Positions 17,196 to 25,744 of a DNA stretch of 64,000 nt are shown piece after piece. The notes under the pieces are model-generated. The model did not search any database and was not told where the DNA came from. It saw only the letters and a list, made by a program, of their open reading frames with translations. Both the position numbers and the translations under genes were made by a program. Source of the DNA: Sandaracinaceae bacterium (lineage in GTDB: Bacteria > Myxococcota_A > Polyangia > Polyangiales > Sandaracinaceae); the NCBI GenBank assembly GCA_019637095.1, contig JAHBWG010000037.1:23731-87730 (forward strand). The letters run 5' to 3'. The first letter of the stretch is position 1; every line of letters starts with the position of its first letter.

Positions 17196-18500
17196 GTGAC
17201 GGAACGGACCCTCACCGCGTCGGTCGCGTTCGCGACGGTCGAGGTGGACGTGGCCACGGTGAGCGTGGTCGACGGCCCCGACCGCGGCGCGAGCGCGACC
17301 GTGGGCGAGGCCGCTCTCGTGCTCGGCACGGCGGAGCAGGCCGACCTCCGCCTCACCGATCGCACCATCTCGCGCCTGCACTGCGAGCTCTCGCGCGAGG
17401 GCAAGGCCATCCGGGTGCGCGACCTCGGCAGCAAGAACGGCGTCTGGCTCGCCGGCTGCCGCATCGAGGCCGCGCTGCTCTCGCCCGGCGCGCACGTGCA
17501 CGTCGGCAGCACTGAGCTCGAGGTCGGGCTGACGCGCAAGCGCACGCAGCAGCCGCGCTGGACCGGCCCCGACGAGCTCGCCGGGCTCTACGGCGCCTCG
17601 CGCGCGATGCACGAGCTGTTCGCGACGCTCGAGCGCGTCGCGCCCGCGCGCCTCCACGTGCTGATCCACGGCGAGAGCGGGACGGGCAAGGAGCTCGTCG
17701 CGCGCGCCATCCACGACACGAGCCTGCGCGCCGGCGGGCCCTTCGTCGTCGTCGACGGCGCGGCGCTCAGCCGCTCGCTCGCGGACTCCGAGCTCTTCGG
17801 CCACGTCCGCGGCGCGTTCACCGACGCGCGGCACGACCACGCGGGCGCGTTCGAGCGCGCCGACGGCGGGACGGTGTTCCTCGACGAGGTCGGGGAGCTG
17901 CCGATCGACGTGCAAGCCAAGTTGCTCCGCGTCGTCCAGGAGGGCCAGGTGCGCCGGCTCGGCGACGAGCGCGATCGCAGCGTCGACGTGCGGGTCGTGG
18001 CCGCGACGCACCGCGACCTGCGCCGCGCCATCAACGAGGGCACGTTCCGCGAGGACCTCTACTATCGGCTCGCCGGCGTGCTCATCGAGGTCCCGCCGCT
18101 GAGGCTGCGCTCCGGCGACGTCGAGCTGCTCGGCCGCGTGTTCGCGAAGAACCTCGCCCCCGACGACCCGCGCGCGGAGGCGATGGCCGCCGCCGCGCTC
18201 GCGAGCGTCTCGGGCTACCGCTGGCCGGGCAACGTGCGCGAGCTGCGCTCGTTCGTGCAGCGCGCGCTGCTCCTGGGCGACGCGCGCCTCGGCGGCCCCG
18301 CGACGATGCTCGACGGGCCGGCGCGCATCCGCACCGACCTCCCGTTCGTCGACGCGCGGCGCGAGTGGGTCGAGGCGTTCGAGCGCCAGTACCTCTCGCA
18401 CGTCATCGACCAGGCGGGCGGCAACGTCTCGGAGGCGGCGCGCCGGGCCGGGCTCGCGCGCTCGAGCTTCTACGAGCTCATGACCAAGCTCGGCCTGTGA
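17196..18500 (+). CDS. FHA-domain sigma54-dependent transcriptional activator
   Basis: The protein has 434 residues. An N-terminal FHA domain (about 40-112, with SRLHCEL and the LGSKNG turn at 77-82) binds phosphothreonine. An AAA+ sigma54-interaction domain (about 130-365) has Walker A GESGTGKE at 159-166, Walker B GGTVFLDE at 224-231 and the WPGNVREL segment near 343-350. A Fis-type helix-turn-helix follows (about 405-432). The loop that normally reads GAFTGA is GAFTDA (206-211), an Asp replacing the second Gly. This is the typical myxobacterial partner of Ser/Thr kinases: a phosphoprotein signal read by FHA drives sigma54 promoters. A kinase gene lies close by at 19080-20975. The GTG start is set by the TATCCT hexamer; the longer frame upstream only reads into the repeat. 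Confidence 0.93.
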   Translation: MTERTLTASVAFATVEVDVATVSVVDGPDRGASATVGEAALVLGTAEQADLRLTDRTISRLHCELSREGKAIRVRDLGSKNGVWLAGCRIEAALLSPGAHVHVGSTELEVGLTRKRTQQPRWTGPDELAGLYGASRAMHELFATLERVAPARLHVLIHGESGTGKELVARAIHDTSLRAGGPFVVVDGAALSRSLADSELFGHVRGAFTDARHDHAGAFERADGGTVFLDEVGELPIDVQAKLLRVVQEGQVRRLGDERDRSVDVRVVAATHRDLRRAINEGTFREDLYYRLAGVLIEVPPLRLRSGDVELLGRVFAKNLAPDDPRAEAMAAAALASVSGYRWPGNVRELRSFVQRALLLGDARLGGPATMLDGPARIRTDLPFVDARREWVEAFERQYLSHVIDQAGGNVSEAARRAGLARSSFYELMTKLGL

Positions 18501-18509
18501 GCCGCCCGC

Positions 18510-19001
18510 TCAGGGTGCGGTCAGCGTCGCGAGCCCCATGACGAACGCGCGCCAGAGGCGCGCGAGCCACGGCGCCGGCGAGCTCGCGCGCACCACGGGC
18601 GCGGCGGCCTCGGCGGGAGGCGGAGGCGGATCGCTGATCACGATCGGCGGCCGCGACGGGCGCGCGCTCGCCTCGATCTCGTAGGGGATCGTCGAGTCGC
18701 GCCGCTCGGGCCGCGTGCTCTCGCCCGGCCGGAACGCCGGGGCGGCGGGGGGCTCGGCGACCGCCGCGCCGCCGTCGTGGTGCAGCTCGAGCAAGAGGCG
18801 CGGGACGTCTCCGTCCATCGCGATCGCCACGCGCCGGATCCGCGCGCGGCGCCCGCGCTCCGTGACCGTGGTGTCGAGCTTGAGGAAGGGGAGCGGCTGG
18901 CTCAGCACCAGTCCGTCGGACCGTCGCCGCGCCACCTCGAGCGTGATCGGGGAGCGCACCGAGTCGATGTGCAGCCGGGTTCGTTCGTTCGCGAGGGCCA
19001 T
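18510..19001 (-). CDS. Unknown protein with PilZ-like N-terminal half
   Basis: The product is 163 residues. The first 85 or so look like a small beta-barrel with paired Arg (RRR, RGRRARIRRV) and a hydrophobic strand LLLELHHD, which loosely recalls PilZ or adaptor barrels; I would not call it PilZ without a profile match. The second half is a Pro/Ala-rich linker (SRPPIVISDPPPPPAE) ending in a short hydrophobic helix. The ATG at 19001 is chosen because GGAGG sits 9 nt upstream; an in-frame start at 19070 would add 23 residues with no ribosome site. It is convergent with the FHA activator (9-nt gap) and lies just downstream of the kinase gene on the same strand, so it is possibly its operon partner. 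Confidence 0.6.
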   Translation of the reverse strand: MALANERTRLHIDSVRSPITLEVARRRSDGLVLSQPLPFLKLDTTVTERGRRARIRRVAIAMDGDVPRLLLELHHDGGAAVAEPPAAPAFRPGESTRPERRDSTIPYEIEASARPSRPPIVISDPPPPPAEAAAPVVRASSPAPWLARLWRAFVMGLATLTAP

Positions 19002-19079
19002 GCGCGTCGCCTCCTGCCGCCCATGGGTGCCCGATGCGCCCGCGGGGGTCCACAAATCGGCGCGCGGCAAAGGGGCGGC

Positions 19080-20975
19080 TCACGCGTCGACGTTCATCCC
19101 GAGGAGGTGGCGCACGCGCACGTGATCGCCGCTCGACCAGAAGCGCAGCAGATCGTCGATCGCGTCCTCTGCCGGCAGCCGCCGCCGCTCGCGCGACCAG
19201 CGCAGCATCCACACCGCGCCCTCGAGGTTCGCGCTCAGCGCGAGCCCCGCGCGGTTGGTGCTCAGCTCGACCGCGCGGCGCCACGTCCCGAGGTCGATGC
19301 GCTCGACGCTCGTGCCGAGCCGCGCGCACGCGGTCCGCAGCGTCGCGACGCGCTGCGGCTTGAGGTGCTCGCCGAGGAGCTCCATCAGCCGGAGCTGATC
19401 GTGTGAGCGCGGCTCGCGATCGAGCGCGAGGGTGACCGCCGCGGCGAACACCGCCTCGATCGCGTCGGGCTCGTGCAACAGCGTGCCGACGCGGTGCGCG
19501 TGCCGGTAGTACGCGACGTGGCGGCCGACCGCGAAGGCGAGCGCGCCCGCGGGGAGCGGCTCCTCGAACCCGCGGCCGAAGATCGACGCGGGCGGGATCG
19601 TCGCCAGGTGCCGCGGCGCCGCGCCCGCCTTGCCCCGGTAGAGCCGCGGGATCACCTCCGGGCGCAGCGCGCCGACGGCCGCGCGGAAGGTGCGGGCGAG
19701 CTCGTCGGCGGCGCGCGCGAGGTCGACGCGCTGGTCCTCCTCGAGGCCGACCGCGCCGTCGTCGCGCCGGTGGAGCGAGGCGAGCCCGGGCACGACCTCG
19801 CGCCAGATCCCGTCGATACGCGGGTCCTGATCCGGGTGCAGGAGCGAGGCCCAGCCGCCCGCGTCGAGCCCGCGGTCCGGCGGCGCCCAGGTGGGCTTGC
19901 GGTGGTGGTGCGCCAGCCGGGCCTCCTCGCGCGAGGCCGCGCCGAGGAAGTCGAGCGCGCTCGCCGCGAGCCACGCGCCGTCGACCACGCCCTCCGCGCG
20001 GTACCACGCGAGCAGCGCGCGGTGGACGGCGGGATCGCGCGGCGCGCGCGAGAGGGCGAGGTCGAGGTCGTCCGGCGGCGGCGCCGGCGCCGAGCCGGTG
20101 TGATCGATGATCGTGTCGACGCCCATGATCCCCGGCATCGAACCGAGCCCCGCGCGCAGCGGCTTGAGCAGCCGCAACAGCGCGCGCGCGTCGTGCGGCC
20201 GGTTGCCCGGGTGCTTGTCGAGGCAGAGGTCGACCAGCCGCGCGAGCTGCGGCTCGACGCTCGGCGCCGCCTGCTCGAGCGGCCGGTGCGGCGCGTCGGC
20301 GATCGCGCGCATCGTCGAGTCGTTCGAGAGCCCGGAGAAGGGCCGCCGCCCGCTGAGCGCCTCGTAGAGCACGACGCCGAACGACCACACGTCGGCGGGC
20401 GCGCTCGGCCGGCCGCCGGTGAGGCGCTCGGGCGCGAGGAAGCGGGGGGCGTACGGCGCGACGCCGGGCGCGAGGCACATCCCGCGCGCGAGCGCCTCGC
20501 CGAGCCCGAGGTCGAGCAGCGTCGCCTCCCCCTCGCGGCCGACCGAGCGCCGCTCGAGCACGTTCGTCGGCGTCAAGTCGCCGTGCACGAGCCCGCGCGC
20601 GTGCGCCTCGGAGAGCGGCTCGAGGATCCGCTCGAGCAGGTCGAGCCGCGCCTCGACCGGGTGCTCGGCCGGGCGCGCGAGCATGTCGGCGAGGGTCACG
20701 CCGTGGAGCAGCTCGGTCACCACGTAGAGCGTCGCGGTCGCCGCCTCGTAGCCCGCGTCGAGCGCGCGCGTGATCCCCGGGTGCTCGAACCCCTGCGTGA
20801 CCGACTCGACGAAGCGCAGCACCTGGTCTGGGCGCAGCCCCGCGCGCCCCGGGATCAGCTTCACCGCCCAGAGGCGGCCCTCGCGATCCTTGGCCGCGTA
20901 CACCACCGTGGCCACCCCGCGCCCGATCGGGCGGACCAGCGAGTAGCGCTCGGCGAGGACGCGCGCGGTCGACAC
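19080..20975 (-). CDS. Serine/threonine protein kinase with a C-terminal unknown domain
   Basis: The protein has 631 residues. The kinase domain (about 10-275) has a Gly-rich loop IGRGVATVVY, ATP-binding Lys39 (WAVKL), a catalytic loop HGDLTPTN at 131-138, DLG at 155-157 in place of DFG, APE at 181-183 and DVWSFG. Asp133, Asn138 and Asp155 are kept, so activity is plausible although HRD is HGD. Residues 300-630 lack a transmembrane segment and form a helical domain with a segment like FGRGFEEPLPAGALAF, which I recall from other Polyangia proteins without a known role. The kinase is therefore cytosolic. The GTG start is set by TATTCT 7 nt upstream. The nearby FHA activator is a natural partner, by inference. 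Confidence 0.9.
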   Translation of the reverse strand: MSTARVLAERYSLVRPIGRGVATVVYAAKDREGRLWAVKLIPGRAGLRPDQVLRFVESVTQGFEHPGITRALDAGYEAATATLYVVTELLHGVTLADMLARPAEHPVEARLDLLERILEPLSEAHARGLVHGDLTPTNVLERRSVGREGEATLLDLGLGEALARGMCLAPGVAPYAPRFLAPERLTGGRPSAPADVWSFGVVLYEALSGRRPFSGLSNDSTMRAIADAPHRPLEQAAPSVEPQLARLVDLCLDKHPGNRPHDARALLRLLKPLRAGLGSMPGIMGVDTIIDHTGSAPAPPPDDLDLALSRAPRDPAVHRALLAWYRAEGVVDGAWLAASALDFLGAASREEARLAHHHRKPTWAPPDRGLDAGGWASLLHPDQDPRIDGIWREVVPGLASLHRRDDGAVGLEEDQRVDLARAADELARTFRAAVGALRPEVIPRLYRGKAGAAPRHLATIPPASIFGRGFEEPLPAGALAFAVGRHVAYYRHAHRVGTLLHEPDAIEAVFAAAVTLALDREPRSHDQLRLMELLGEHLKPQRVATLRTACARLGTSVERIDLGTWRRAVELSTNRAGLALSANLEGAVWMLRWSRERRRLPAEDAIDDLLRFWSSGDHVRVRHLLGMNVDA

Positions 20976-20982
20976 GGCGTGC

Positions 20983-20988
20983 AGAATA
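20983..20988 (-). promoter_or_regulatory. -10-like TATTCT, N7 before GTG start of the kinase
   Basis: TATTCT on the minus strand is 7 nt from the GTG at 20975. There is no Shine-Dalgarno, so a leaderless transcript is likely. A TTGAGC further upstream is spaced 22 nt, too far for a normal -35. Confidence 0.45.
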
Positions 20989-21038
20989 CTCGACGCGTCG
21001 GGGCGAGTGCGCTCAACTCGGGCGCGGAGGAAACCGCC

Positions 21039-21494
21039 GTGACCCGACTCGCCCTCGCCCTGGCCGCGTTCGCGCTCGCCGCCTGCAACAGCCCCCTCGC
21101 GATCGGCGACGAGTGCAGCGACAGCGTCGACTGCATGGAGGGCACGAGCTGCTTTCACACCGACTCGACGATGACGCGCTCGGTCTGCATGGCGGACTGC
21201 GATCAGACGACGACGCACATCTGCGCGACGGGTGAGCTCTGCCTCGCGGCGACCCTCATGGGCGCGCCGCGCGAGCTCGGCGTCTGCTTCCTCGGTGGCG
21301 AGACCCTCGTCGGCGGCGCTTGCACGGACACGTTCGAGTGCGCGCGCGGCTCGCTCTGCGTCGACGTCGGCGGGACGCGCACCTGCTACCGCGCGTGCCG
21401 CACCGACGACACGACCCGCTGCCTCGCGACCGAGCGCTGCGAGGGGCTCGTCGGCATGGGCATGAACGGCTACTGCGCGCCCGCGGCGCCGTAG
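21039..21494 (+). CDS. Small Cys-rich lipoprotein
   Basis: The product is 151 residues. The signal peptide ends in a lipobox FALAAC (Cys about 15). The mature part contains about 16 Cys spaced as in repeated C-x(5)-D-C and C-x(6)-C patterns (DECSDSVDCMEG, TDTFECARGSLCVD), a disulfide-stabilised extracellular fold common in myxobacterial lipoproteins. No catalytic motif is seen. The GTG start has GGAGG 8 nt upstream. It is divergent from the kinase gene, with 63 nt between starts. Confidence 0.8.
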   Translation: MTRLALALAAFALAACNSPLAIGDECSDSVDCMEGTSCFHTDSTMTRSVCMADCDQTTTHICATGELCLAATLMGAPRELGVCFLGGETLVGGACTDTFECARGSLCVDVGGTRTCYRACRTDDTTRCLATERCEGLVGMGMNGYCAPAAP

Positions 21495-21582
21495 CGCGCG
21501 CCGTCGCCCGTCGACCCGAGGATTCGTCGCGCGATCGTCGCCTCGCGTGACGATCGCGCTTGCGCGCGCTCCGCGAGTGTCT

Positions 21583-21605
21583 ACTGTCTGCGTACAGCAT
21601 ACAGT
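21583..21605 (+). promoter_or_regulatory. Probable GntR operator overlapping the -10
   Basis: An inverted repeat ACTGT-N13-ACAGT covers 21583-21605. TACAGT at 21600-21605 would be the -10, with a weak GTGTCT (21577-21582) at 17-nt spacing as -35. The repeat therefore fills the spacer and -10 just upstream of the GntR gene, as expected for autorepression. Confidence 0.5.
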
Positions 21606-21624
21606 TGGAGGCGCGGAGAGACTC

Positions 21625-22056
21625 ATGAGCGCATACCGCGGCGACGGCGCGGTCCGGTCGATCGTCATCGACCTCGACGGCCCCGTCCCGCTCTACCGGC
21701 AGATCGCGGACGGCGTGCGCGCGCTGATCGCGCGCGGGCACCTCGCCGAGGGCGACACGCTGCCGAGCGTCCGCAAGCTCGGGGAGCTGCTCGGCGTGAA
21801 CCTGAACACGGTCGCCAAGGCGTACCGCGTGCTCGCCGACGAGGAGGTCGTGGTGCTGCGGCACGGCGCGCCGGTGCGCGTCGCCGCCGCACCCGCGCCG
21901 AGCGCGGCGGTCACGATCGATGAAGTATCGCAACGAACATTGCACGACTGGGTGGGGCGCGCGCGGCTGAGCGGAGCCTCCGAAGAGGCCGTGCGCGAGG
22001 TGTTCGAGGGGGCGGTCCGCCGCTTCTATCGGGACGACGAAGGAGGGGAACGATGA
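21625..22056 (+). CDS. GntR-family (YtrA-like) transcriptional repressor
   Basis: The protein has 143 residues. A winged helix (about 20-85) carries the family pattern PLYRQIADGVRALI, then PSVRKLGELLGVNLNTVAKAY for the recognition region. A short C-terminal helical tail of about 50 residues replaces the large effector domain, which is the YtrA-type layout. Such repressors usually control the membrane genes they are coupled to, and here ATGA overlap couples it to the DUF1648 membrane protein. The ATG at 21625 with GGAGAG upstream is preferred over the upstream TTG/ATG in frame. The inverted repeat at 21583-21605 is the likely operator. Confidence 0.88.
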   Translation: MSAYRGDGAVRSIVIDLDGPVPLYRQIADGVRALIARGHLAEGDTLPSVRKLGELLGVNLNTVAKAYRVLADEEVVVLRHGAPVRVAAAPAPSAAVTIDEVSQRTLHDWVGRARLSGASEEAVREVFEGAVRRFYRDDEGGER

Positions 22057-23141
22057 GCGAGTGGATGGTGACCGCGACCCTGGCGCTGACGATCCTGACG
22101 ACCGCGATCCTCGTGGAGTGGATCGCGCGGGCGCGCCACCCCGGGACGCTCTTCTTCCTGCGGCTCGGCCGCGAGCGCGTGGCGTCCGACGACGCGCGCG
22201 CCACCCGCCTGCGGATCGGCAACGCGGTGATCACCGCCCTCGGGATCGCCGCCGTCGCCCTGCCGCTCGGCGAGCACGCCGCGCTCGCCGCGGTCCTCGT
22301 CTGCCCGCTCCTGCAGACGGGCTGGCTGATCGCGGAGATCGTCGGCGCGGCCAAGAGCGCGGTGCCCGAGAAGGTCCCCGGCCGCTACGCCGTCCTGCTC
22401 GAGGACCCGCCCGGCGTCCGCGATTACGTCTCGGTGCCGCTCCAGCTCGCACACGTGCTGCTCGTGCTCGTCGCGGCCGCCGTGTTCGCCTGGATCGTCG
22501 GCCGCCTGCCGGCCGAGATCCCGGCGCACTACGACCTCCACGGCAACGTGGATCGCTACGCGAGCCCCCACGAGCTCTGGTCGCTCGGCGCCATCGCGCT
22601 CTTCGACCTCGTGCTCTTGTGGTTCATCGTGTGGGCGATCGCGCGCGAGCGCTGGGCGCTGCCGGAGCACGAGCAGGCGCGCTACACGGCGCTCCAGCTC
22701 GACCGCCGCCGGATCATGGTCCGCATGCTCGAGTGGATCATGCTCCTCGTGAACGTCGCGATGGTGCTCGTCTGGCTCGTCATCCCGCTCGAGGTGCTCC
22801 TCGGCGTCGAGGGGCTCGTCGGCGGGGCGGTCATCGCGACGGTGATCCTCGCGACGGTCGGCCCGATCGTCCCGATGATCGTCTTCGTCCCGCGGCTCCT
22901 GAAGGTCCGCGACGCCCTCGTCGCGATCGCCGGCACCGAGGTGCTCGGCACGCGCGACGCGGGCTGGCGGTGGGGCGGGCTCATCTACTACGCGCCCGAA
23001 GACCCTGCGCTGTTCGTACCGCGCAAGGTCGGCATCGGGCAGACCCTCAACATGGCGCGACCCTCCGCGTGGATCTTCCTCGTGGCGGTCGTCGTGCTGC
23101 CCATCGCGATCAGCCTCGGCGCGATCGCGCTGGCCCAGTGA
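22053..23141 (+). CDS. DUF1648/DUF5808-type membrane protein
   Basis: This 362-residue polytopic protein has about nine transmembrane segments. A periplasm- or loop-facing segment PAEIPAHYDLHGNVDRYASP near 152-171 is the DUF1648 signature. The C-terminal IYYAPEDPALFVPRKVGIG segment is the DUF5808 signature. Proteins of this kind (SdpI/YtrA-locus relatives) sit with GntR repressors and are linked to immunity or cell-envelope stress in Bacillus; the role here is inferred only from that pattern. Its ATG overlaps the stop of the GntR gene (ATGA), so the two are co-translated. Confidence 0.88.
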   Translation: MSEWMVTATLALTILTTAILVEWIARARHPGTLFFLRLGRERVASDDARATRLRIGNAVITALGIAAVALPLGEHAALAAVLVCPLLQTGWLIAEIVGAAKSAVPEKVPGRYAVLLEDPPGVRDYVSVPLQLAHVLLVLVAAAVFAWIVGRLPAEIPAHYDLHGNVDRYASPHELWSLGAIALFDLVLLWFIVWAIARERWALPEHEQARYTALQLDRRRIMVRMLEWIMLLVNVAMVLVWLVIPLEVLLGVEGLVGGAVIATVILATVGPIVPMIVFVPRLLKVRDALVAIAGTEVLGTRDAGWRWGGLIYYAPEDPALFVPRKVGIGQTLNMARPSAWIFLVAVVVLPIAISLGAIALAQ

Positions 23142-23197
23142 CCGCGGCGCGAGGTCTCGGGGAGCCGGCTGGCGCTCCCGGGGCCTCGCGCGCGCGC

Positions 23198-24166
23198 TCA
23201 ATTCGCGAGGATCGACAGGTCGGGCGCGAGCAGCGCGGCGATCGCCGGCTCGTCCATGTTGTCGCGCGTGACCATCGTGGCGCCGGTGTCGATGCGGCGC
23301 TCGACCGTGCGGCCGTCGAGCTGATCGACCGCGGCGCGCACGGCGAGGTCGCCCATGCGGACGGGGCTCTGCAGGACCAGCCCGTGCACCTGGCCCTCGC
23401 GCAGGGCGCGCACGAGGCCGTCGTTCGCGTCGAAGCCGACGAAGCGGACCGCGCCGGCGCGGCCCGCGTCGGTGAGCGCGCGGAGCATGCCGAACGTCGT
23501 CGATTCGTTCGGCGTGAACACGCCGTCGACGTCGGGGTGGCGCACGAGCAGGCCCTCCGCGCGCGTGTACGCCGTCTCCGTGGTGGCTCCGCCGTACTGG
23601 TTGGTGCTGACGAGCTCGACGTCGGGGTAGCGCGCGGCCATCGCCTCGAGGAAGCCCGCCTCGCGCGCCGCGGTCGACGCGGAGCCCTCCTGGTAGCGCA
23701 TCATCAAGACGCGCCCACGGCCCTCGAGCAGCGCGCCGAGCCGCTCCGCGGCGAGCGCGCCGCCCGCGTGGTTGTCCGTCGCCACGAACGACACGCGCCC
23801 GTCCCAGTCGAGGTCGCTGTCGAAGATGACCACGGGGATCCCTTCGCGGGCCGCCTCGGACGCGACGGGCACGAGCGCGGTGTCGTCGAGCGGCGCGAGC
23901 ACGATCGCCGCGACGCGGCGCGAGATCATGTCCTCGACCACGCGGATCTGGGCGGCGCGATCGTCCTCGCGCACGGGGCCCTGCCACAGGATCTCGACGC
24001 CGCGATCGCGGCCCGCGGTGAGCGCGCCCGCGTGGACGGAGCGCCAGAAGACGTGCGTGGTGCCCTTCGGGATCACGGCGATCACGCGCGCCGCCGAGGA
24101 GCCGGCGTCGCTGCACTCGCAGCCGAAGAGGAGCAGCGCGGCGAGGGTGAGGGAGGTGGCGCGCAT
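23198..24166 (-). CDS. Sugar-binding lipoprotein (ribose-type periplasmic binding protein)
   Basis: The protein has 322 residues. A lipoprotein signal ends LLLFGC (Cys16). The rest is a type-1 periplasmic binding fold of the ribose/galactose class: strand-helix [71 protein letters not shown] and [16 protein letters not shown]. It captures a sugar outside the inner membrane for an ABC importer. No permease or ATPase gene is next to it in the window, so the importer is elsewhere or the protein is a sensor. It is divergent from the isomerase-kinase pair, which points to the same sugar. Confidence 0.88.
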   Translation of the reverse strand: MRATSLTLAALLLFGCECSDAGSSAARVIAVIPKGTTHVFWRSVHAGALTAGRDRGVEILWQGPVREDDRAAQIRVVEDMISRRVAAIVLAPLDDTALVPVASEAAREGIPVVIFDSDLDWDGRVSFVATDNHAGGALAAERLGALLEGRGRVLMMRYQEGSASTAAREAGFLEAMAARYPDVELVSTNQYGGATTETAYTRAEGLLVRHPDVDGVFTPNESTTFGMLRALTDAGRAGAVRFVGFDANDGLVRALREGQVHGLVLQSPVRMGDLAVRAAVDQLDGRTVERRIDTGATMVTRDNMDEPAIAALLAPDLSILAN

Positions 24167-24176
24167 CGCGAGGGCG

Positions 24177-24205
24177 ATTCACCCGGAAGCGGGGGGCGGT
24201 GTCAA
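24177..24205 (-). promoter_or_regulatory. Promoter of the sugar-binding lipoprotein
   Basis: The minus strand reads TTGACA (24200-24205), a 17-nt spacer and GTGAAT (24177-24182), then 10 nt to the ATG. The same six bases occupy the expected -35 position of the opposite promoter, so the two promoters overlap. Confidence 0.5.
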
Positions 24206-24222
24206 GCGCGCCGGACTTCGGA

Positions 24223-24228
24223 TACCGT
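24223..24228 (+). promoter_or_regulatory. -10-like TACCGT, N7 before the isomerase ATG
   Basis: TACCGT is 7 nt from the ATG at 24236 with no Shine-Dalgarno, predicting a leaderless mRNA. Its expected -35 position (24200-24205) coincides with the TTGACA of the divergent promoter. Confidence 0.45.
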
Positions 24229-24235
24229 CGCGCGC

Positions 24236-25744
24236 ATGACGAAGAAGGTCGCGATCTTCTGGCCGGGCGACGCCCGAAGGGTCCCGAACGAGCTCGCCAC
24301 CGAGAACGCCGAGGAGGCGACGCGTCAGCTCGAGCGCGCGCTCGCCAAGCTCGGCCGCTCGCCCTACCGCGTCGAGGGCTTCCTCGAGAAGCCGCACGAG
24401 GCGATCGAGAAGCTCGGGCCCATCGACGATCCGATGGTGGGCGTGTGCGTCCACTGGTTCTACGGCCCGCACACGACCGACGGCGTGGTCGGCAAGGACA
24501 ACCCGCTGCTGCTCGCGAGCAACTTCAGCGGCCGCTGGCCGGGGCTCGTGGGCCTGTTGAACACCGGCGCGTGCCTCGAGTCGCTCGAGCGGCCGCACTC
24601 GCGCATCTGGACCGACGCGCCGGACTGGACGAAGGACGACGCGTTCATGGCGCGGCTCGACGAGTGGTGCTCGACCGGCGCCGTGCGCTGGGGCGAGGAG
24701 GCGATCTCCTACCACGCGCCGGTGAGCGCGGAGGCGAGCGCCCGCGCCAGGGCCGTCGCCGCGCAGCTGCGCGCGCGCCGCGCCCTGATCTTGATGCTCG
24801 GCGACACGTCGATGGGGATGATCAACGGCTACTTCGGGCCGCGCCTGCTGAACCGGCACGGCTTCACCGAGCACAAGATCGATCAGGCCTGGCTCCTCGA
24901 CCGTGGCCCGCGGATCGAGGGCAAGCGCATCGACGACGCGCTCGCGTTCGTGAAGGACCGCGGCGTCACGTTCCACTGGAAGGACGACTTCACCGAGGAC
25001 GCGACGCGCGAGCAGCTGCGCGACTACCTCGCCGTGCTCGATCTGATCGGCGAGTACCGCGCGGACTGCCTCGGCTGGCAGTACCAGCTCGGGCTCATCC
25101 CGCTGCGCCCGCCGAGCGACTTCGCCGAGGGGCTGTTCAACTCCGCGTGCCGCCCCGAGTCGGACGGCGCGCCGATCGCCACCGCCACCGAGGCCGATCA
25201 GGGCAACGTGATCCCGCAGGAGCTGATGAAGCGCTTGCTGGCGCAAAAGGGCTTGCACCCTGCGGTGATGTTCCACGACGTGCGCTGGGGCGCCGAGCAC
25301 GACGGGCGGTTCCTGTGGGTGCTCTTGAACAGCGGGAGCTGCGGCGCCTACGCGTTCAACCACGACCCGGAGACGCTCGCGGGCGCGCACACCTACCGCC
25401 AGCCCAAGCTCTACTTCCCGACGCCGGGCGGCACGTTCGCGGGCGAGAGCCTGCCGGGCGAGATGACGTGGGCGCGCGCGTACCTGCGCGGCGGCAAGCT
25501 CTGGATGGACGTCGGCCGCGGCGAGGTGGTGAAGCTGCCTCCCGCGGTGCGCGACGCCTGGTGGGAGGGCACGACGCGCGAGTGGCCGTTCATGGCCGCC
25601 GACATGCGCATCGGCCGCGACACGCTGATGGCGCACTATCTCTCGAACCACGTCGCGATCGCGTACGGCGACGTCTTCGAGGAGATGGTCGCGCTCAGTG
25701 CCGAGCTCGGCTTCGCGGTGCGCGTGCTCGAGGACCGGCGATGA
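24236..25744 (+). CDS. L-fucose/D-arabinose isomerase-like protein
   Basis: The protein has 502 residues and belongs to the FucI/AraA-type ketol-isomerase superfamily. I base this on the overall layout and on segments such as [37 protein letters not shown], an Asp/Glu-rich [14 protein letters not shown] and a late [15 protein letters not shown] that would supply metal and substrate ligands. The family interconverts aldoses and ketoses such as D-arabinose/D-ribulose or L-fucose/L-fuculose, using Mn. The next gene is a D-ribulokinase-type FGGY kinase and overlaps it by ATGA, so D-arabinose to D-ribulose is the best guess. It differs from classical FucI in length (about 590) and is nearer AraA, so the exact substrate is uncertain. 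Confidence 0.8.
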   Translation: MTKKVAIFWPGDARRVPNELATENAEEATRQLERALAKLGRSPYRVEGFLEKPHEAIEKLGPIDDPMVGVCVHWFYGPHTTDGVVGKDNPLLLASNFSGRWPGLVGLLNTGACLESLERPHSRIWTDAPDWTKDDAFMARLDEWCSTGAVRWGEEAISYHAPVSAEASARARAVAAQLRARRALILMLGDTSMGMINGYFGPRLLNRHGFTEHKIDQAWLLDRGPRIEGKRIDDALAFVKDRGVTFHWKDDFTEDATREQLRDYLAVLDLIGEYRADCLGWQYQLGLIPLRPPSDFAEGLFNSACRPESDGAPIATATEADQGNVIPQELMKRLLAQKGLHPAVMFHDVRWGAEHDGRFLWVLLNSGSCGAYAFNHDPETLAGAHTYRQPKLYFPTPGGTFAGESLPGEMTWARAYLRGGKLWMDVGRGEVVKLPPAVRDAWWEGTTREWPFMAADMRIGRDTLMAHYLSNHVAIAYGDVFEEMVALSAELGFAVRVLEDRR

